In this document: positions 24,181 through 32,865 of the stretch, one piece after another
Layout: every line of letters starts with the position of its first letter
How positions within the stretch are numbered: the stretch's first letter is position 1
NCBI RefSeq assembly: GCF_900105515.1
Contig: NZ_FNSY01000001.1
Span: 3,906,001-3,970,000, forward strand
Direction of reading: 5' to 3'
Length of the DNA stretch: 64,000 nucleotides
Source: Streptomyces sp. 2131.1
Lineage (GTDB): Bacteria; Actinomycetota; Actinomycetes; Streptomycetales; Streptomycetaceae
Position numbers and translations under genes: made by a program
The notes under the pieces: generated by a model
What the model was told of the DNA's origin: nothing
The model's input: only the letters and a program-made list of their open reading frames with translations
Database searches by the model: none

Positions 24181-26319
24181 ATGAGCTGGCTCCGGGCGCT
24201 GAAGGAGACCGCCCGCTCCGGCCTGAAGATCGAGCGGCGCCGCCTCGAACCGCTGATCGCGCTGCGCGGCGCGGCCGGGCTCGCCCTGGTCATCGGGGTG
24301 AGCCTGGCGCTCTTCGGGCCCGTGGTCGCCGCCAGCTCCGCGTTCGGCGCGTTCCAGGCCGCCATCGCCACCTTCCAGCGCAGCTGGCGCCCCCGCCCCG
24401 TGCTCGCCCTGATCTCCGGCGTGAGCCTCGGCCTGTCCACCTTCGTGGGCTATGTGACCGGCACCCATCTCCTGCTCTTCGTGGCCCTCCTCGTCGTCTG
24501 GACCTTCCTCGCCGGGCTCGCCTGGGCGGCGGGCCCGACCGGGGGCATCATCGCCGCGTCCAACGTCGCGATCATGCTCGTCACCATCACCCTGCCCACC
24601 TCCGCCGCCGAGGCGGCCCTGCACGGCGCGATGATCATGTTCGGCGGGGTCGTCCAGGCGGCGCTGATCGTGCTCTTCCCGATCCGCAGATGGGGCGCCC
24701 AGCGCGACGCGCTCGCCGACGCCCTGGCCGCCGAGGCCGACTACGCCCGGCGGCTGCGCCACGACCCGGCCGCCCACTTCGACCCGGTGCCGCTGATGCT
24801 CGCCCGCCGGGCCGCCGCCGTCACCGTGCGCGAGGCCCGCCGCCGCCCCGCCGAACTGCACGGCTCACGCGGGGTCGCCGAGCGCATCAGGCCCGTGCTG
24901 GCCTCGCTCGCCGACCCGGCCATGGGCGTGCCCGCCGAGGGCCCCGAGCGCGACCGCGTCCGCGAACTGCTGGGCGCCGCGGGATCACTGCTCGACGCTG
25001 CGGCCCGGGCGATCCGCAAGGGCGACCCGGTCACGCTGCCCGCGCCCGCCGTCGCCGCGCTGAAGACCCCGGACACCGGGGCCCTGCTCACCGGCCCGCC
25101 GCTGCGCGCCGCCGACCGGCTCACCGCTCTGCTCTCCGACGTGATCGAGGCGGCCGAGGGCGACGGCACCAAGGAGGAGCGGGCCGGGGCGGAGGAGGCC
25201 GCCGACGCCATCAAGGAGAGCCGGCTGCCCCCCGAGCACCACCACCGGCGGCCCACCCTGTTGCGGCTGGTGCCGGTGATCCTCGGGGCGATGCGCCGAG
25301 AGGCGCACCGCGGCTCCCCGATCCTGCGCCACGCCGTCCGGCTCGCCGCGGTGGCGGCGGTCGGCTACCTCATCGGCCGCCTGCTGCCGCTCGGGCACGG
25401 CTACTGGGCGCCGCTCGCGGCGGTGATGGTGATGCGGCCGGAGTTCTCGCAGACCTACTCCCGCGCGGTCGCCCGCTTCGGCGGCACCCTCGTCGGGGTG
25501 TCCCTCGCCTCCGCGATCGTCGAGGCCGCGCACCCGCGCACCGGACCGCTCGCCGCCCTCGCCGTGGCCTGCGCCCTGCTGATGTACCTGCTGATGCGGA
25601 CCGGCTACGCGGTCGGCCAGGCGTGCGTCGGCGCGTACGTCGTCTTCCTGCTCGGCATGGCCGGCGACGACCTCTCCCAGACCGTGTTCGAGCGGGTGCT
25701 CCTCACCCTGGCGGGCGGGCTCCTGGCGATGATCTCGTACGCCGTCTACCCGGCCTGGGAGACCCCGCGCCTGCGCAGCCGGCTCGGGGACTGGCTCAAG
25801 GAGGGCGGCCGGTACGCGGCGGCGGTCGTCGACCAGTATGCGGACCCGGCCGAGCGCGGCCAGGACGACGTGCGGCGGGCGCTGCTCGCGACCCGGGAGG
25901 CCAGGGTCGCCTGGCAGGAGGCGGTGGCGACCGCCCGGCACGAACCGGTGCGCCACCGGGGCCTCTCGCACGGCGCCGCCGACGCCACCCAGCACGCCCT
26001 GGCCCAGCTCGGCCGGGTGGCGATGCTCCTGGAGGCGCACATCCCGAGGAAGGGGGCCGCGTCCGTACCGGGGGCCGCCCCGCTCGCCGAGGCGCTGCGC
26101 CGGGCCACCGACCGGGGCGCCAAGGCGGTGCGGGAGCGGCGGGTGCCGGACTGGAGGCCGGTGCGGGAGGCCCTGGAGAGCTGGGAGGCGGAGTGCCGGG
26201 AGCGGGAGGAGGCGCCGGAGGCCGGGGCGTCGCCTCCCGCCGGGACCGAACTCGTACGCAACAACGTCACGTTGCTCCTCGAAACCCTGGAGGACTTCTC
26301 ACAGGGGCTGGCGTCGTGA
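24181..26319 (+). CDS. FUSC-family (aromatic acid exporter-like) membrane protein
   Basis: The 712-residue protein has two membrane blocks of several helices each (about 20-165 and 375-520), each followed by a cytoplasmic helical region, the layout of FUSC/YccS/AaeB-type efflux proteins. TAGGCT (24169-24174) ends six bases before the ATG, so the mRNA is probably leaderless. It ends two bases from the convergent lipoprotein gene. The substrate is unknown; export of aromatic acids is a family-level guess. Confidence 0.85.
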   Translation: MSWLRALKETARSGLKIERRRLEPLIALRGAAGLALVIGVSLALFGPVVAASSAFGAFQAAIATFQRSWRPRPVLALISGVSLGLSTFVGYVTGTHLLLFVALLVVWTFLAGLAWAAGPTGGIIAASNVAIMLVTITLPTSAAEAALHGAMIMFGGVVQAALIVLFPIRRWGAQRDALADALAAEADYARRLRHDPAAHFDPVPLMLARRAAAVTVREARRRPAELHGSRGVAERIRPVLASLADPAMGVPAEGPERDRVRELLGAAGSLLDAAARAIRKGDPVTLPAPAVAALKTPDTGALLTGPPLRAADRLTALLSDVIEAAEGDGTKEERAGAEEAADAIKESRLPPEHHHRRPTLLRLVPVILGAMRREAHRGSPILRHAVRLAAVAAVGYLIGRLLPLGHGYWAPLAAVMVMRPEFSQTYSRAVARFGGTLVGVSLASAIVEAAHPRTGPLAALAVACALLMYLLMRTGYAVGQACVGAYVVFLLGMAGDDLSQTVFERVLLTLAGGLLAMISYAVYPAWETPRLRSRLGDWLKEGGRYAAAVVDQYADPAERGQDDVRRALLATREARVAWQEAVATARHEPVRHRGLSHGAADATQHALAQLGRVAMLLEAHIPRKGAASVPGAAPLAEALRRATDRGAKAVRERRVPDWRPVREALESWEAECREREEAPEAGASPPAGTELVRNNVTLLLETLEDFSQGLAS

Positions 26320-26321
26320 CG

Positions 26322-26822
26322 TCAGGGCGTCGGCAGCTCGGGAAGATTGGACATGTCCGGCAGGTCCGGGAGGTTCTCCAGCGCGTCCGAGTCGGTCTTG
26401 ACGAGTGTGTCCTTGGTCCCGGAGCCCCACGCGACGACCACGGTCCTGCCGTCGTTGGACTCGACGGCACCCGTAATGCGGGTGGTGTCGCCGTCGACGC
26501 ACTTCAGTTCCAGCTCCGGCTTGCCCGTGCCGGAGACGGTGCCCGAGCAGACATGGGAATCGGCGACGACGACCGCCTTCCCGCCGGAGACCGAGAGCAC
26601 CACGGGCTTGTCGTCGCTCTTGCCCGCCCAGGCGCCCTCCAGGTCCTTCGCGTCGCCCGCGGAGTCCCCGCCGGAGGACGCGCCGCCGGACGCGGGGGCC
26701 GCCGTGGATCCGGAGTCCTTGCCCGAGTCGTCCTTGTCGCCGTCGCTCCCGCAACCCGTGAGCGCGAGCGCGGTCAGCAGACCGGTGGCGAGGACTGCGC
26801 CGGTACGTGCGAGTTTGTGCAT
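26322..26822 (-). CDS. Secreted lipoprotein of unknown function
   Basis: The 166-residue product has a lipoprotein signal peptide with the lipobox LTGC at about residue 24. A Ser/Gly/Asp-rich spacer (about 25-60) follows, then a compact beta-rich domain (LEGAWAGKSDDKPVVLSVSG, GTGKPELELKC with two Cys that could form a disulfide). The C-terminus is acidic and Pro/Leu-rich (LPDLPDMSNLPELPTP). No enzyme motif is visible. The domain size resembles small Streptomyces surface lipoproteins. Confidence 0.85.
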   Translation of the reverse strand: MHKLARTGAVLATGLLTALALTGCGSDGDKDDSGKDSGSTAAPASGGASSGGDSAGDAKDLEGAWAGKSDDKPVVLSVSGGKAVVVADSHVCSGTVSGTGKPELELKCVDGDTTRITGAVESNDGRTVVVAWGSGTKDTLVKTDSDALENLPDLPDMSNLPELPTP

Positions 26823-26966
26823 GTGGAATTCCCCCTGGAAGACGAATGGCCGTCCAAGCTACCAGTGGGTCGCCGGGGATGCCGAGGAGTCAACTTCCGG
26901 AATCGGGAGCCGAAGAGCCCGTTCGTACGTCTATCCCGGCAGGAGCTGTAATCGCGGGAACACCCC

Positions 26967-26992
26967 GCGTGCACGTGCATCTGCCCGTGCAT
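26967..26992 (+). promoter_or_regulatory. Shared upstream element, copy in front of DUF397 gene
   Basis: A 26-nt block beginning GCGTGCACGTGCATCTGCCC matches 25 of 26 bases of the block at 28074-28099 on the other strand. Both copies point at their downstream gene (80 bp to the DUF397 start here). The core GTGCACGTGCA is nearly palindromic. It is probably a binding site for the WhiJ-like regulator encoded at 28286 or for a developmental regulator. Confidence 0.6.
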
Positions 26993-27071
26993 CCGCTCAT
27001 GCACTGCGAATTGAACACAGCTATGATCCGGGTCAGTTGACACTTGCACCTTGCAACTCGGGGAGCGTCCT

Positions 27072-27308
27072 GTGCACCACGTGTACAACGGCATGGCGGC
27101 CACAGAGCTTCGCGGAGTCGTCTGGCAGAAGAGCAGACACAGCAACTCCCAGGGTTCCTGCGTGGAGTTCGCGAAACTGCCCGACGGGGATGTGGCGATG
27201 CGCAATTCCCGCCATCCCGACGGGCCCGCGCTCGTCTACACGCCGGCGGAGATAGAGGCGTTGCTGCTGGGTGTGAAAGACGGCGAGTTCGACCATCTCG
27301 TGGGCTGA
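27072..27308 (+). CDS. DUF397 protein (AbaA/WhiJ-cluster small partner)
   Basis: The 78-residue protein has the DUF397 pattern: VVWQKSRHSNSQGSCVEFAK, then VAMRNSRHPDGPALVYTPAE and a C-terminal FDHLVG. GTG 27072 follows GGGGAG by six bases. Such proteins are the usual small partners of Scr1/WhiJ-type XRE regulators and are thought to modulate them. Here it faces the frameshifted ATPase gene, and the XRE gene lies 1 kb away, so the three form a typical developmental-regulation set. Confidence 0.88.
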   Translation: MHHVYNGMAATELRGVVWQKSRHSNSQGSCVEFAKLPDGDVAMRNSRHPDGPALVYTPAEIEALLLGVKDGEFDHLVG

Positions 27309-27352
27309 GGGCCATCGCGTGCGCTGAGAACCGCGATTTCCGGACATGACGG

Positions 27353-27393
27353 AGGGCCGGGTTCCGCTCGCTCGGAGCGGAACCCGGCCCTCG
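27353..27393. terminator. Bidirectional hairpin between DUF397 and ATPase genes
   Basis: A perfect 18-bp stem (27353-27370 with 27376-27393; left arm GAGGGCCGGGTTCCGCTC) closes a 5-nt loop. It sits 45 bases from either stop codon and serves both convergent genes. Confidence 0.85.
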
Positions 27394-27438
27394 GGTCGGT
27401 GTGCCACGCGGTCCGACCGGCCGGTCGCACCGCCCCCG

Positions 27439-27959
27439 TCACACCGGGTCGGCCAGCCTGAACAGCGCCCAGACGACCTTGCCCCGCGCCGCCGCCGTGC
27501 CCGGGGTGCTCTCGGTGCTCAGTACGGGCGAGGGGTGCCAGCCCCAGCAGTCGCTGAAGGACTCCACCAGGAAGAGGCCGCGCCCCGACTCCGCGGAGTC
27601 CGCCGCCTCGGAGGCCACCGGGCTCGCCCGGCTCGGGTCGCGCACCGCGCACACCAGCCGCGAGGTCCAGCGCATCAGGTGCAGCCGTACGGCGGGTTCC
27701 TGGGATTCGCGCGGGGCGTCGGCCGGCAGGGCGTGCCGCAGGGCGTTGGTGACCAGCTCGGAGACGACCAGCGCGACGTCGTCGAAGCGCTCGTTCAGTC
27801 CCCATCCCCCAGGGTCGACCGGGTGAACTGCCTGGCCCCGCCCACCGCTTCGTAGCGCGGTGGGAGTGTGCAGGTGGCGGATCCGGAGACGGCTGAGGGA
27901 TCGATGGGGGGAAGCCCCTGCCGTAACGGCTCGAGCATCGTCGATCCATTCGTCCCCAT
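27439..27959 (-). pseudogene. Frameshifted ATP-binding (anti-sigma-like HATPase) regulator of the WhiJ/AbaA set
   Basis: The gene is split between two frames. The upstream frame, from ATG 27959 (GGGAG eight bases before it), encodes LPPRYEAVGGARQFTRSTLG and then stops. The downstream frame continues the domain with WGLNERFDDVALVVSELVTN, the N-box of HATPase_c_2 regulators, and later GRGLFLVESFSDCWGW. The two join if one G is added to the G5 run on the coding strand (plus-strand CCCCC at 27806-27810), giving about 173 residues. It is either a recent inactivation, a slippage-controlled gene or a base-calling error. Intact homologues accompany DUF397/XRE pairs and resemble SpoIIAB-type kinases. 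Confidence 0.75.
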
Positions 27960-28285
27960 GCGAGGCACTCCCGGGAATCGCGGCTGCGCCGGCACTTGCG
28001 TACCGGGTACAGCGGCACAACACGAACGAGCACGCAGGTGCGCGGGCTCCATGGTTCCGAATGCGCACAGCAGATGCAAGGGCAGATGCACGTGCACGCG
28101 CCGGACCTGTCCGACCCCGTCCGGTTCTTGCTCATTTCTTCCCGCCCGTGGTTTCGCCCTCTTCCCAAGGTCTTCCCATTTCAGTAATCGAATGAGTACG
28201 GGCTGAAGCGTTTTGATGGCAGAATCCGGCTCTTGGGGTTCAGGGGGGACCTCGATGCCAGGAAGCGATGGGGAGGGTTGGACCA
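27960..28285. other. Divergent control region of the WhiJ-type set
   Basis: This 326-base region separates the divergent ATPase and XRE genes and is less GC-rich than its surroundings. It contains the shared element at 28074-28099 (minus strand) and ATTTCAGTA at 28178-28186, which recurs before the aldehyde dehydrogenase gene. No convincing small ORF is visible. Confidence 0.5.
28074..28099 (-). promoter_or_regulatory. Shared upstream element, copy in front of ATPase gene
   Basis: On the minus strand this reads as the same 26-nt block found at 26967-26992 with one mismatch, pointing at the ATPase gene 115 bp downstream. Conservation of sequence and orientation at two promoters of one gene set indicates a common regulator. 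Confidence 0.6.
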
Positions 28286-29149
28286 GTGGCGGCAGGCGAG
28301 TCGAGTGGGTCCGTGGTGCGGCGCATCCTGCTGGGCTCCCAGCTCAGGAGACTGCGTGACTCGCGCGGCATCACGCGCGAGGCGGCCGGCTACTCGATCC
28401 GGGCCTCCGAGTCGAAGATCAGCCGCATGGAGTTGGGACGGGTGAGCTTCAAGGCCAGGGACGTCGAGGATCTGCTCACGCTCTACGGCGTCACGGACGA
28501 GGCGGAGCGCGATGCCCTGCTCTCCCTGGCGCGTGAGGCCAACGTGGCGGGCTGGTGGCACAGTTACGGGGACGTGCTGCCCGGCTGGTTCCAGACGTAC
28601 GTCGGTCTGGAGGGAGCCGCCTCGCTCATCAGGACCTACGAGGTCCAGTTCGTGCACGGACTGCTCCAGACCGAGGACTACGCCCATGCCGTCGTCTCGC
28701 GCGGCATGCGCGGCGCACCCGCCGCCGAGGTAGAACGCCGGGTCGCGCTCCGGCTGGAGCGGCAGAAGGTCCTCGTGTCCGAGCGCGCGCCCCGCTTCCA
28801 CGCCGTCCTGGACGAGGCGGCGCTGCGCCGTCCGTACGGCGGGCGGGAAGTGATGCGGGCGCAATTGCGGCATCTGATCGAAATGTCGGAGCAGCCGAAC
28901 ATCACGCTCCAGGTGATGCCGTTCAGTTTCGGCGGACACGCCGGGGAGAGCGGCTCCTTCACGATGCTGCGATTCCCGGAATCCGATCTGTCGGACATCG
29001 TGTATTTGGAGCAGCTGACAAGCGCGCTCTATCTGGACAAGGAAGAAGAAGTCGCCCAGTACGAAAAGGCGATGACGCTGCTCCACGAGGACAGCCCCGG
29101 CCCGGAAGAGAGCCGTGACCTGCTTCGGGGACTTCTCCAACTCTCCTGA
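28286..29149 (+). CDS. XRE-family regulator of the Scr1/WhiJ type (DUF5753)
   Basis: The 287-residue regulator has an N-terminal XRE helix-turn-helix (LGSQLRRLRDSRGITREAA, then IRASESKISRMELGRVSF) and a C-terminal DUF5753 domain. The latter carries YEVQFVHGLLQTEDYA, a HAVLDEAALRRPYGG segment and ITLQVMPFSFGGHAGESGSF. GTG 28286 follows GGGGAGGG by nine bases; an ATG at 28268 is possible. These proteins govern development and antibiotic production together with DUF397 and ATPase partners, whose genes lie upstream. Confidence 0.9.
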   Translation: MAAGESSGSVVRRILLGSQLRRLRDSRGITREAAGYSIRASESKISRMELGRVSFKARDVEDLLTLYGVTDEAERDALLSLAREANVAGWWHSYGDVLPGWFQTYVGLEGAASLIRTYEVQFVHGLLQTEDYAHAVVSRGMRGAPAAEVERRVALRLERQKVLVSERAPRFHAVLDEAALRRPYGGREVMRAQLRHLIEMSEQPNITLQVMPFSFGGHAGESGSFTMLRFPESDLSDIVYLEQLTSALYLDKEEEVAQYEKAMTLLHEDSPGPEESRDLLRGLLQLS

Positions 29150-29180
29150 AATTTCAGTACGATGACACTCCTACAGGAGT
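29146..29180 (+). promoter_or_regulatory. Promoter region of the aldehyde dehydrogenase gene
   Basis: The perfect palindrome CTGAAATTTCAG (29146-29157) overlaps the XRE stop codon and is followed at once by TACGAT (29158-29163), a good -10 element. A second dyad, ACTCC-TACA-GGAGT (29167-29180), follows. ATTTCAGTA here repeats the sequence upstream of the XRE gene. Confidence 0.5.
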
Positions 29181-29203
29181 CTGCACCTGAGTTAAGGGAT
29201 CGC

Positions 29204-30661
29204 ATGTCCTTCTTCCAAGAGCTGGCCGGCCAGTACATCGACGGTGAATGGCGGACGGGCACCGGCTCCTGGGACATCATCGATTTCAACCCCTACAACG
29301 GGGAGAAGCTCGCCGCGATCACCATCGCCACCGCCGCCGAGGTGGACCTCGCCTACCGCGCCGCCGAGCGCGCGCAGGGGGAGTGGGCGGAGGCCGGCCC
29401 CTTCCGGCGCCGTGACGTCCTGGAGCGCGCGCAGCGGGTCACCGAGCGGCTGGCCGGCGAGATCACCGAGGCGATCATCGACGAGTTGGGCGGCACCCGC
29501 GCCAAGGCCGAGTACGAACTGGGCCTCACCCAGGAGTTCCTGCGCGAGGCCGCCCGGCAGGCGACGGCCGCGGAAGGGCGCATCCTGCCCTCCGTCACCG
29601 ACGGCAAGGAGAACCTCCTCCACCGGCTGCCCGTCGGCGTCGTCGGCGTCATCAGCCCGTTCAACTTCCCGCTCCTGGTGACGATGAAGTCGGTCGCACC
29701 GGCCCTCGCGCTCGGCAACGCGGTCGTCGTGAAGGCCAACCAGAACTCGCCCGTCGTCGGCGGCGGCCTGATCGCGAAGATCTTCGAGGAGGCCGGACTG
29801 CCGGCCGGACTGCTCAACGTGGTCGTCACCGACATCGCCGAGATAGGCGACGCGTTCATCGAGCACCCCGTGCCCCAGGTGATCTCCTTCGCCGGCTCCG
29901 ACCGGGTCGGCCGGCACGTCGCCGCCACCGCGGGCGGCCTCTTCAAGCGCACCATCCTCGAACTCAGCGGCAACAGCGCCCTGGTGGTCCTGGCGGACGC
30001 GGACATCGACTACGCCGTCGACGCGGCCGTCTTCAGCCGGTTCGTCTTCCAGGGCCAGGTCTGCATGGCCGCCAACCGCATCCTGGTGGACCGCCCGGTG
30101 GCCGCGGAGTTCACCGAGAAGTTCTGCGCCCGGGTGGCCGCCCTGAAGACCGGCGACCCGCGCGAGCCCGACACCTGTATAGGCCCGGTCATCAACACCT
30201 TCCACGCCGACTCGCTGGCCGCCCTCGTCGACCAGGCCATCGCCGAGGGCGCCGAGGCGCCGGTGCGCGGCCGGGTGCGCGGCAACCTCGTTGAACCCAC
30301 CGTGCTCACCGGGCTGCCCGACGGCTCCCCGCTGCTACACCAGGAGATCTTCGGCCCGGTCGCGCTGCTGGTGCCCTTCGACGGCGAGGACGAGGCCGTG
30401 CGGATCGTCAACGACAGCCCGTACGGGCTCAGCGGTGCCGTGCACACCGCGGACACCGGGCGGGGCGTGCGCTTCGCCCGGCGCATCCGGGCCGGGATGT
30501 TCCACGTCAACGACTCCACCGTCCACGACGACCCGGGCATCGCCTTCGGCGGCGAAAAGGACTCCGGACTCGGCCGGATGAACGGGGACGCGGCGGTGGA
30601 CGCCTTCACCACCCAGAAGTGGATCTCCGTCCAGCACGGTCGCAGCGTCTTCCCCTTCTGA
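29204..30661 (+). CDS. NAD(P)-dependent aldehyde dehydrogenase (benzaldehyde/aromatic-type)
   Basis: The 485-residue enzyme oxidises an aldehyde to an acid. It has the cofactor-site SPFNFPLLVTMKSVAPALAL and KANQNSPV, the general base Glu253 in LELSGNSALVVL, and the nucleophile Cys287 in FQGQVCMAANRI. The C-terminal FGGEKDSGLGRMNGD is typical of vanillin/benzaldehyde dehydrogenases. ATG 29204 (MSFFQELAGQYIDGEW) was preferred over 29162. An AAGGGA lies six bases upstream. The substrate is not determined. Confidence 0.9.
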   Translation: MSFFQELAGQYIDGEWRTGTGSWDIIDFNPYNGEKLAAITIATAAEVDLAYRAAERAQGEWAEAGPFRRRDVLERAQRVTERLAGEITEAIIDELGGTRAKAEYELGLTQEFLREAARQATAAEGRILPSVTDGKENLLHRLPVGVVGVISPFNFPLLVTMKSVAPALALGNAVVVKANQNSPVVGGGLIAKIFEEAGLPAGLLNVVVTDIAEIGDAFIEHPVPQVISFAGSDRVGRHVAATAGGLFKRTILELSGNSALVVLADADIDYAVDAAVFSRFVFQGQVCMAANRILVDRPVAAEFTEKFCARVAALKTGDPREPDTCIGPVINTFHADSLAALVDQAIAEGAEAPVRGRVRGNLVEPTVLTGLPDGSPLLHQEIFGPVALLVPFDGEDEAVRIVNDSPYGLSGAVHTADTGRGVRFARRIRAGMFHVNDSTVHDDPGIAFGGEKDSGLGRMNGDAAVDAFTTQKWISVQHGRSVFPF

Positions 30662-30728
30662 CCTCGCCGTACGCCCCCGAGGGCGCGCCCCCGCTACGCT
30701 GGCCGGGTTGACCAGAGAGGTGGAGGGC

Positions 30729-31334
30729 ATGTCCGCGATCCGGCTGCTGGTCCTCGGCGCCGTGCGCCAGCACGGCCGGGCCCACGGCTACCAGGTCCGC
30801 AACGACCTGGAGTACTGGGGCGCCCACGAGTGGTCCAACGCCAAGCCCGGCTCCGTCTACCACGCGCTGAAGCAGTTGGCGAAGCAGGGCATGCTGCTCG
30901 CCCACGAGGTCGCCCCGAGCACCGCGGGCGGCCCGCCGCGCATCGAGTACGAGCTCACCGAGCGCGGCACCGAGGAGTACCTCGCCCTGCTGCGCGCCTC
31001 GCTGACCTCGTACGACCAGCGGATGGACGTGCTCTCGGCGGGCATCGGCTTCATCGTCGACCTGGAACGCTCCGAGGCGGTGTCCCTGCTCCGGGAGCGG
31101 CTGGCCCACCTGGCGGCCTGGCGCACCGACGTCACCGACCGCTACACCCCGGGGTCGGCCGGGCACATCGGCGAGATCATGAACATGTGGGTCCACGCGG
31201 CGGACGCCGGAGCCGAGTGGACGCGCGGGCTGATCGAGCGGATCGAGGGCGGGGCGTACGTCTTCGCGGGCGAGGGCGACCCGTTCGTGGGGGTGCTCGC
31301 CGAGGGTGAGGAGAACCCGTACGCGACCGGGTAG
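30729..31334 (+). CDS. PadR-family transcriptional regulator
   Basis: The 201-residue regulator has a winged helix at about 8-90 (VRQHGRAHGYQVRNDLEYW, YHALKQLAKQGML, RIEYELTERGTEEYLALL) and a helical C-terminal dimerisation region. ATG 30729 follows GAGGTGGAGGG; a TTG at 30708 is an alternative start. TACGCT at 30695-30700 is a likely -10. It is downstream of the aldehyde dehydrogenase gene on the same strand, so it may control that gene, in line with the phenolic-acid role of classic PadR proteins. Confidence 0.9.
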   Translation: MSAIRLLVLGAVRQHGRAHGYQVRNDLEYWGAHEWSNAKPGSVYHALKQLAKQGMLLAHEVAPSTAGGPPRIEYELTERGTEEYLALLRASLTSYDQRMDVLSAGIGFIVDLERSEAVSLLRERLAHLAAWRTDVTDRYTPGSAGHIGEIMNMWVHAADAGAEWTRGLIERIEGGAYVFAGEGDPFVGVLAEGEENPYATG

Positions 31335-31343
31335 CGGCCCGCC

Positions 31344-32768
31344 TCAGTGGTGGAACGACGTCGCCGCGTTCTGGTCCCGGGTCAGCGGGTGCGGCTGGGC
31401 GCGCAGTTCGGGCATCAGCAGCCGCAGGTCCTCCAGGAGCAGTTCCGCCAGGTCGGACGAGAAGCCGTTGCGGCAGACGATGCGGAGCACCGCCAGGTCC
31501 TCCCGGTTGGCCGGGAAGGTGTACGCGGGCACCAGCCAGCCCCGCTCGCGCAGCCGCCGCGACACGTCGAAGACGTCGTACTCCGTCACCTCGGGCTTGG
31601 TCGTCAGCGCGAAGACGGGGAGCTGGTCGCCCCGGGTGAGCAGCCGGAAGTCGCCCAGTTCCTCGATCTTCGCGGCCAGCCCGGTCGCCACGTCCCGGGC
31701 CGCCTGCTGCACCGCCCGGTAGCCGTCGCGGCCCAGTCGCAGGAAGGTGTAGTACTGCGCGACGACCTGGGCGCCGGGCCGGGAGAAGTTCAGCGCGAAG
31801 GTGGGCATCTCGCCGCCCAGGTAGTTCACCCGGAAGACCAGCTCCTCGGGCAGGTTGTCGGGCGAGCGCCACAGCACCCAGCCGACGCCCGGGTAGACCA
31901 GGCCGTACTTGTGGCCGGAGGTGTTGATGGAGGCGACCCGGGGGAGCCGGAAGTCCCACACCAGGTCGGGGTCGAGGAACGGCGCCACCATCGCCCCGGA
32001 GGCCCCGTCCACGTGGACGGGGATGTCGAGGCCGGTCCGCTTCTGGAGGTCGTCCAGCGCCGCGCACAGCTCCTCGATGGGCTCGTAGCTGCCGTCGAAG
32101 GTGGACCCGAGGATGCCCACGACCCCGATGGTGTTCTCGTCGCACAGCTCGACGGCGGCCTGCGGGTCGAGGTGGAAGCGGTCGCCGTCCATGGGCACGA
32201 GGCGCGGCTCCACCTCCCAGAACGTGCAGAACTTGTCCCAGCAGACCTGCACGTTCACCCCCATCACGAGATTGGGCTTGGCGGTCGCCGGGTAGCGGTC
32301 GGCGTTCCTGGCCGACCAGCGCCGTTTGAGGGCCAGCGCGGCGAGCATGCAGGCCTCGCTCGACCCGGTCGTGGAGCAGCCGACGGTCGCCGAGGGGTCC
32401 GGCGCGTGCCAGAGGTCGGCGAGCATCGACACACAGCGCCGTTCCAGCTCGGCGGTGCGCGGGTACTCGTCCTTGTCGATCATGTTCTTGTCTCGGCACT
32501 CGGCCATCAGCACCCCGGCCTGGGGCTCCATCCAGGTGGTCACGAAGGTGGCGAGGTTGAGCCGCGAGTTGCCGTCCAGCATCAGTTCGTCGTGGACGAG
32601 CCCGTACGCGGTGTGGGGCGGCAGCGGCCCGTCCGGCATCCGGTGCCGCGGCGGCGCGGTCTCCATTCCGGCGACCGGGTCGGCGACCCCGTAGAACGGG
32701 TTGAGCGCCAGCTTGCTCTGCTGCGCCGACGGTTCTTCCTGGTGCGCGGAGCCCCGGTGGAGCGGCAT
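31344..32768 (-). CDS. gadB: Glutamate decarboxylase
   Basis: The 474-residue PLP enzyme converts glutamate to GABA with consumption of one proton. The PLP lysine is about residue 287 in NTSGHKYGLVYPG, and the substrate-side VHVDGASGAMVAPF and TTGSSEACMLAALALK motifs are present. The C-terminus ends SFHH, comparable to the pH-gating His tail of E. coli GadB. A GTG directly precedes the ATG, so the start could be one codon earlier. It lies 97 bases downstream of a CLC-type transporter on the same strand, a plausible acid-resistance operon. No GadC antiporter is in the window. Confidence 0.93.
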   Translation of the reverse strand: MPLHRGSAHQEEPSAQQSKLALNPFYGVADPVAGMETAPPRHRMPDGPLPPHTAYGLVHDELMLDGNSRLNLATFVTTWMEPQAGVLMAECRDKNMIDKDEYPRTAELERRCVSMLADLWHAPDPSATVGCSTTGSSEACMLAALALKRRWSARNADRYPATAKPNLVMGVNVQVCWDKFCTFWEVEPRLVPMDGDRFHLDPQAAVELCDENTIGVVGILGSTFDGSYEPIEELCAALDDLQKRTGLDIPVHVDGASGAMVAPFLDPDLVWDFRLPRVASINTSGHKYGLVYPGVGWVLWRSPDNLPEELVFRVNYLGGEMPTFALNFSRPGAQVVAQYYTFLRLGRDGYRAVQQAARDVATGLAAKIEELGDFRLLTRGDQLPVFALTTKPEVTEYDVFDVSRRLRERGWLVPAYTFPANREDLAVLRIVCRNGFSSDLAELLLEDLRLLMPELRAQPHPLTRDQNAATSFHH

Positions 32769-32865
32769 CACGGACCTGCCCTTCTCGGCTCGCGCCCGCG
32801 AGACCGGATGAATCCGACAATACGGGCGGGGGCCGCGCGCGCCATCCGTTGCTGGTCCGTACGGA

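Noticed and set aside
26967..28099. Transposon ends (inverted copies of a 26-nt block 1.1 kb apart)
   Set aside because: No transposase or target duplication is present, and both copies lie at promoter positions facing regulatory genes.
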